Assembly (NCBI RefSeq): GCF_014596445.1
Contig: NZ_MECL01000083.1
Location: 1 to 64,000 of the forward strand
Direction of reading: 5' to 3'
Origin: Streptomyces sp. CBMA29
GTDB taxonomy: Bacteria; Actinomycetota; Actinomycetes; Streptomycetales; Streptomycetaceae
DNA: 64,000 nucleotides
Below are positions 61,902 through 64,000 of this stretch, in pieces (the first letter of the stretch is position 1; every line of letters starts with the position of its first letter). The notes under the pieces were generated by a model. It was not told where the DNA came from. It did not search any database and saw nothing but the letters and a program-made list of their open reading frames with translations. The translations under genes and the position numbers were made by a program.

Positions 61902-62831
61902 CACGACGGCGGGGAAGGGCGGTGACGGCAGCGGCACCCGGCGCCTGAAGGCCGTGGCGGCCGTGGCGGCCGTGGCGCGAGCCCCCGCGCGCGGGTAGCT
62001 GCCGAGGAAACTGGCCCGCGCCCCGACGTCGGAGAGCGCGGCCACGGCGCGGCGGACCCGCTGGTCGTCGATATGGCCCTCGACGTCCACGAAGAAGCGG
62101 TAGGTGCCCAGGCGCAGCCCGGTCGGCCACGCCTGGACCCACGCGAGGCTGACGCGTCCCGCCGAGAAGACGGACAGGATCCCGGGCAGCGCGGCCGGTG
62201 TGCCGTCGCCGACCGACACCAGCAGGGACGTACGGTCCCGGCCGGTGCGGGCGGGCGGCGCCCCGGCGCGGCGGACCATGACGAAGCGGGTCACGGCGTT
62301 CTCGCGCTCGCCGATGTCGGTGGCGAGCACGCGCAGCCCGTACCGCTCGGCGACGGCGGGCGCCGCGACGGCCGCGTCCCGCGGGTCGCCGGACCCGGCC
62401 AGGTCGCGGGCGGCGCCCGCCGTCGAACCGGCCGCCTCCGTCACGGCGTTCGGGAGCTTCAGGCCGAGCCAGCGGGCGCACTGGGCGAGCGCGTGCGGGT
62501 GGCTGCGGACCCGCTCGACGCCGTCGAGTGGGGCGCCGGGCAGGCCCAACAGCGCGAAGGTGACGCGCAGTTCGGTCTCGCCGACGATGTGCAGATCGTC
62601 GGTGGCGGCGGCGAAGCCGTCGAGGGTGGCGGGGACCACGCCCTTCAGGGAGTTCTCCACCGGCACCATCGCGGCGGCGCAGTGGCCGCGCCGCACGGCG
62701 TCCAGGGCGTCGGCGACGGTCGGGTACGGCTCGCACACCGGACCCGGACCCGGCACCGGCACCGCGCCGAGCGCGGAGCGCAGCGCCGTCTCGGTGAAGG
62801 TGCCCTCGGGCCCCAGATAGGCGTACCTCAT
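61896..62831 (-). CDS. pheA: Prephenate dehydratase, ACT domain with altered effector motif
   Basis: A 311-residue enzyme that converts prephenate to phenylpyruvate for phenylalanine. The catalytic region has YLGPEGTFTETAL, VPVENSLKG, and the TRF motif at residues 181-183. The C-terminal ACT domain usually has ESRP, which forms the phenylalanine site; here the same place reads QAWP (233-236). Loss of feedback inhibition is therefore likely. The C-terminus has an Ala/Thr repeat. It is flanked by an O-methyltransferase and SnoaL-like genes, which suggests a role in specialised metabolism. It could instead be the housekeeping enzyme. Confidence 0.9.
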   Translation of the reverse strand: MRYAYLGPEGTFTETALRSALGAVPVPGPGPVCEPYPTVADALDAVRRGHCAAAMVPVENSLKGVVPATLDGFAAATDDLHIVGETELRVTFALLGLPGAPLDGVERVRSHPHALAQCARWLGLKLPNAVTEAAGSTAGAARDLAGSGDPRDAAVAAPAVAERYGLRVLATDIGERENAVTRFVMVRRAGAPPARTGRDRTSLLVSVGDGTPAALPGILSVFSAGRVSLAWVQAWPTGLRLGTYRFFVDVEGHIDDQRVRRAVAALSDVGARASFLGSYPRAGARATAATAATAFRRRVPLPSPPFPAVVL

Positions 62832-62844
62832 GAGGGCCGCTCCC

Positions 62845-63246
62845 TCAGCTCTCGATGAGGCGGTGGAAGAGGACGGTGTCGAAGATGTCCTCCATGGCGG
62901 TGGCCCGGCCGTCGCGCATCGTCCAGGAGTGGACGAACTGAAGGGTCTCGGTGTGGCCCGTCAGCGACGTGACGTGCCGGATGCCGAAGACCACGATCCG
63001 GTCGCCGGACTCGATGAACTCCATTGGTTCCAGGCGCATTCCGCCCAGGACGGTGGGGACGTGGGCGAGGAATTCCTTGACGCCCGCGTGCCCCTTCTTC
63101 GTACCGCCGAGTCCGTAGACGTCCATCCCGTCCGGATGCACCCAGTCGACGTCCGGGTGCAGGGTCGCCAGCAGCCCTTCGACGTCGCGTTCCGCGAAGG
63201 CGCGGTAAGCGGCCCGGACCGCCTCGGAGTTGCTACGCCTGGACAC
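62845..63246 (-). CDS. SnoaL/NTF2-like protein
   Basis: A 133-residue NTF2-fold protein. The typical start [20 protein letters not shown] and [11 protein letters not shown], then [20 protein letters not shown] and the strands [15 protein letters not shown] and [20 protein letters not shown], are clear. Relatives include polyketide cyclases, hydrolases and isomerases, plus many proteins of unknown role. Starting GTG 63246 overlaps the epimerase gene by 14 nt, and it ends 13 bp before the dehydratase ATG. Confidence 0.88.
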   Translation of the reverse strand: MSRRSNSEAVRAAYRAFAERDVEGLLATLHPDVDWVHPDGMDVYGLGGTKKGHAGVKEFLAHVPTVLGGMRLEPMEFIESGDRIVVFGIRHVTSLTGHTETLQFVHSWTMRDGRATAMEDIFDTVLFHRLIES

Positions 63247-64000
63247 CGGCGCCCACCTCCCCGGCGCTGTGCTCGCGCAGGCGCCCGGGGTACATCGCGG
63301 CCAGTGTGCGGCGGATGCCGTCGCGCCAGCCGACCTCGCAGGGGCCGGTCAGCTCGCGGCGCAGCGCCGGGTCGAACTGGTAGGTCTCGCGGGTGACTTC
63401 GGACGGTACGAGCGTGGCGGTGATCCCGGTCAGCTCCTCCAGGTACCGCACGCAGTCGGTGATGCCGACCGCTTCGTCACCGCCCCAGTTGACGAGCGTG
63501 GTGGGGACGGCGGCGGCCTCCCACAGGCGCGGGACCTGGCGTACGAGGTCGTCGGTGTGCAAGAGCGAGCACCAGTTCTGGCCCTCGACGGGGACGGGGA
63601 TCGGCTCGCCGGCCAGCATCCGCTTGAAGTAGAGCATCGGGACGCCGCCGTAACCGCCGGGCCCGTAGGCGATGTTGAGCCGGGCGATGGTGGTCGGCAG
63701 GCCGAGCACCTGGCCGAAGGCGCGGACGGTGCCCTCGGCGGCGATCTTCCCGACCGGGTACGCGGGCAGCCAGTCGGCCCTGCCGTCGACCGGGTCGGTC
63801 TCGGTGTAGCGGTGGTCGAGGGTCTGGCGGGCGTAGAGCGCGCCGGTGGACACGTACAAGAACGCGTCGGCGGCGCGGCAGTGGGTCATCAGCCGCCCCG
63901 CGGCGATGGAGTTGACGGCGACGGCGGCGTTGAAGTCGCCGTCCTCGCCGCGCCGGACGGCGCAGTGGACGACGTGGGTGAAGTCGTCGGGGAGGCCCTT
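63233..64000 (-). CDS. NAD-dependent epimerase/dehydratase, 5' end cut by window edge
   Basis: Extended short-chain dehydrogenase; 255 residues visible, N-terminal Rossmann motif outside the window. The catalytic Tyr and Lys are in [11 protein letters not shown], the Ser/Thr in [10 protein letters not shown], and the substrate segments [20 protein letters not shown] and [20 protein letters not shown] follow. It probably acts on a nucleotide sugar or a polyketide-type alcohol. The coupling to the SnoaL-like gene points to one operon. Confidence 0.88.
   Translation of the reverse strand, partial: KGLPDDFTHVVHCAVRRGEDGDFNAAVAVNSIAAGRLMTHCRAADAFLYVSTGALYARQTLDHRYTETDPVDGRADWLPAYPVGKIAAEGTVRAFGQVLGLPTTIARLNIAYGPGGYGGVPMLYFKRMLAGEPIPVPVEGQNWCSLLHTDDLVRQVPRLWEAAAVPTTLVNWGGDEAVGITDCVRYLEELTGITATLVPSEVTRETYQFDPALRRELTGPCEVGWRDGIRRTLAAMYPGRLREHSAGEVGAGVQA

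Overview
The window is high-GC actinobacterial DNA, almost certainly a Streptomyces chromosome. The signs are extreme third-position GC, many GTG starts, tightly overlapping ATGA/GTGA operons, XRE/DUF397/HATPase regulatory gene sets, rare TTA codons, and a futalosine-type menaquinone gene set. From memory, the gene order follows the S. coelicolor core region that runs from the nuo operon, through the scattered mqn genes, to the resA/ccdA/resB/ccsB operon and hemL. No rRNA, tRNA, CRISPR array, transposase or integrase was recognised.

Left part (1-11126). The nuoA-G half of the NADH:menaquinone oxidoreductase operon runs leftward off the window edge, with nuoG cut. A candidate Rex (NADH/NAD+ sensor) operator lies upstream of nuoA. 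Next come a secreted NlpC/P60 cell-wall hydrolase, a PPOX-fold flavoprotein, a DUF397/XRE regulator pair, an anti-sigma-like ATPase and a small Cys/His protein.

RiPP island (11127-18850). A 57-residue precursor with a TTG start is followed by a full-length class I dehydratase (lanB), a cyclase (lanC) and an FxLD-type protein-isoaspartate-methyltransferase homologue. Directly downstream are the C-terminal remnant of an ATP-grasp peptide ligase and a second PIMT-like methyltransferase of the grasp (omega-ester peptide) type. This is a mosaic of two RiPP families that both use isoaspartate-forming methyltransferases. The grasp half looks eroded. lanB carries three TTA codons. No dedicated exporter or protease is visible.

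Quinone and polymorphic-toxin region (18855-31481). A MenJ-like prenyl reductase, the MK methyltransferase (ubiE/menG), an XRE regulator, a compact amidohydrolase-like protein and mqnC come first. A leftward five-gene locus is then inserted before mqnA: a 1534-residue RHS/YD-repeat toxin with a WXG-like N-terminus, membrane segments and a C-terminal DUF3990-like ADP-ribosyltransferase-fold domain, then a candidate immunity protein, two small WXG100-like proteins and one protein of unknown function.

Central part (31482-47971). A cold-shock gene with a structured leader, a long-chain acyl-CoA ligase and a divergent thiolase / FabG4-MaoC set with palindromic operators are followed by an 880-bp long inverted repeat that includes the stop codons of two convergent genes. 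Then come TetR, mqnE, an Lrp regulator, UbiX, a rhomboid protease, a lipoprotein, mqnP (prenyltransferase) and mqnL (UbiD-like decarboxylase). Together with mqnC, mqnA, ubiE and menJ this covers most of menaquinone synthesis, the electron acceptor of Nuo.

Right part (48022-64000). The system II cytochrome c maturation operon (resA-ccdA-resB-ccsB) has a Rex-like site over the resA start. A Tat-exported deacetylase-like lipoprotein, a phosphatase and hemL follow, then a hemerythrin-LLM pair with a divergent LysR. The window ends in an accessory block: an O-methyltransferase, a prephenate dehydratase with a changed ESRP motif, a SnoaL-like protein and a cut NAD-dependent epimerase. That block may be the edge of another biosynthetic cluster.
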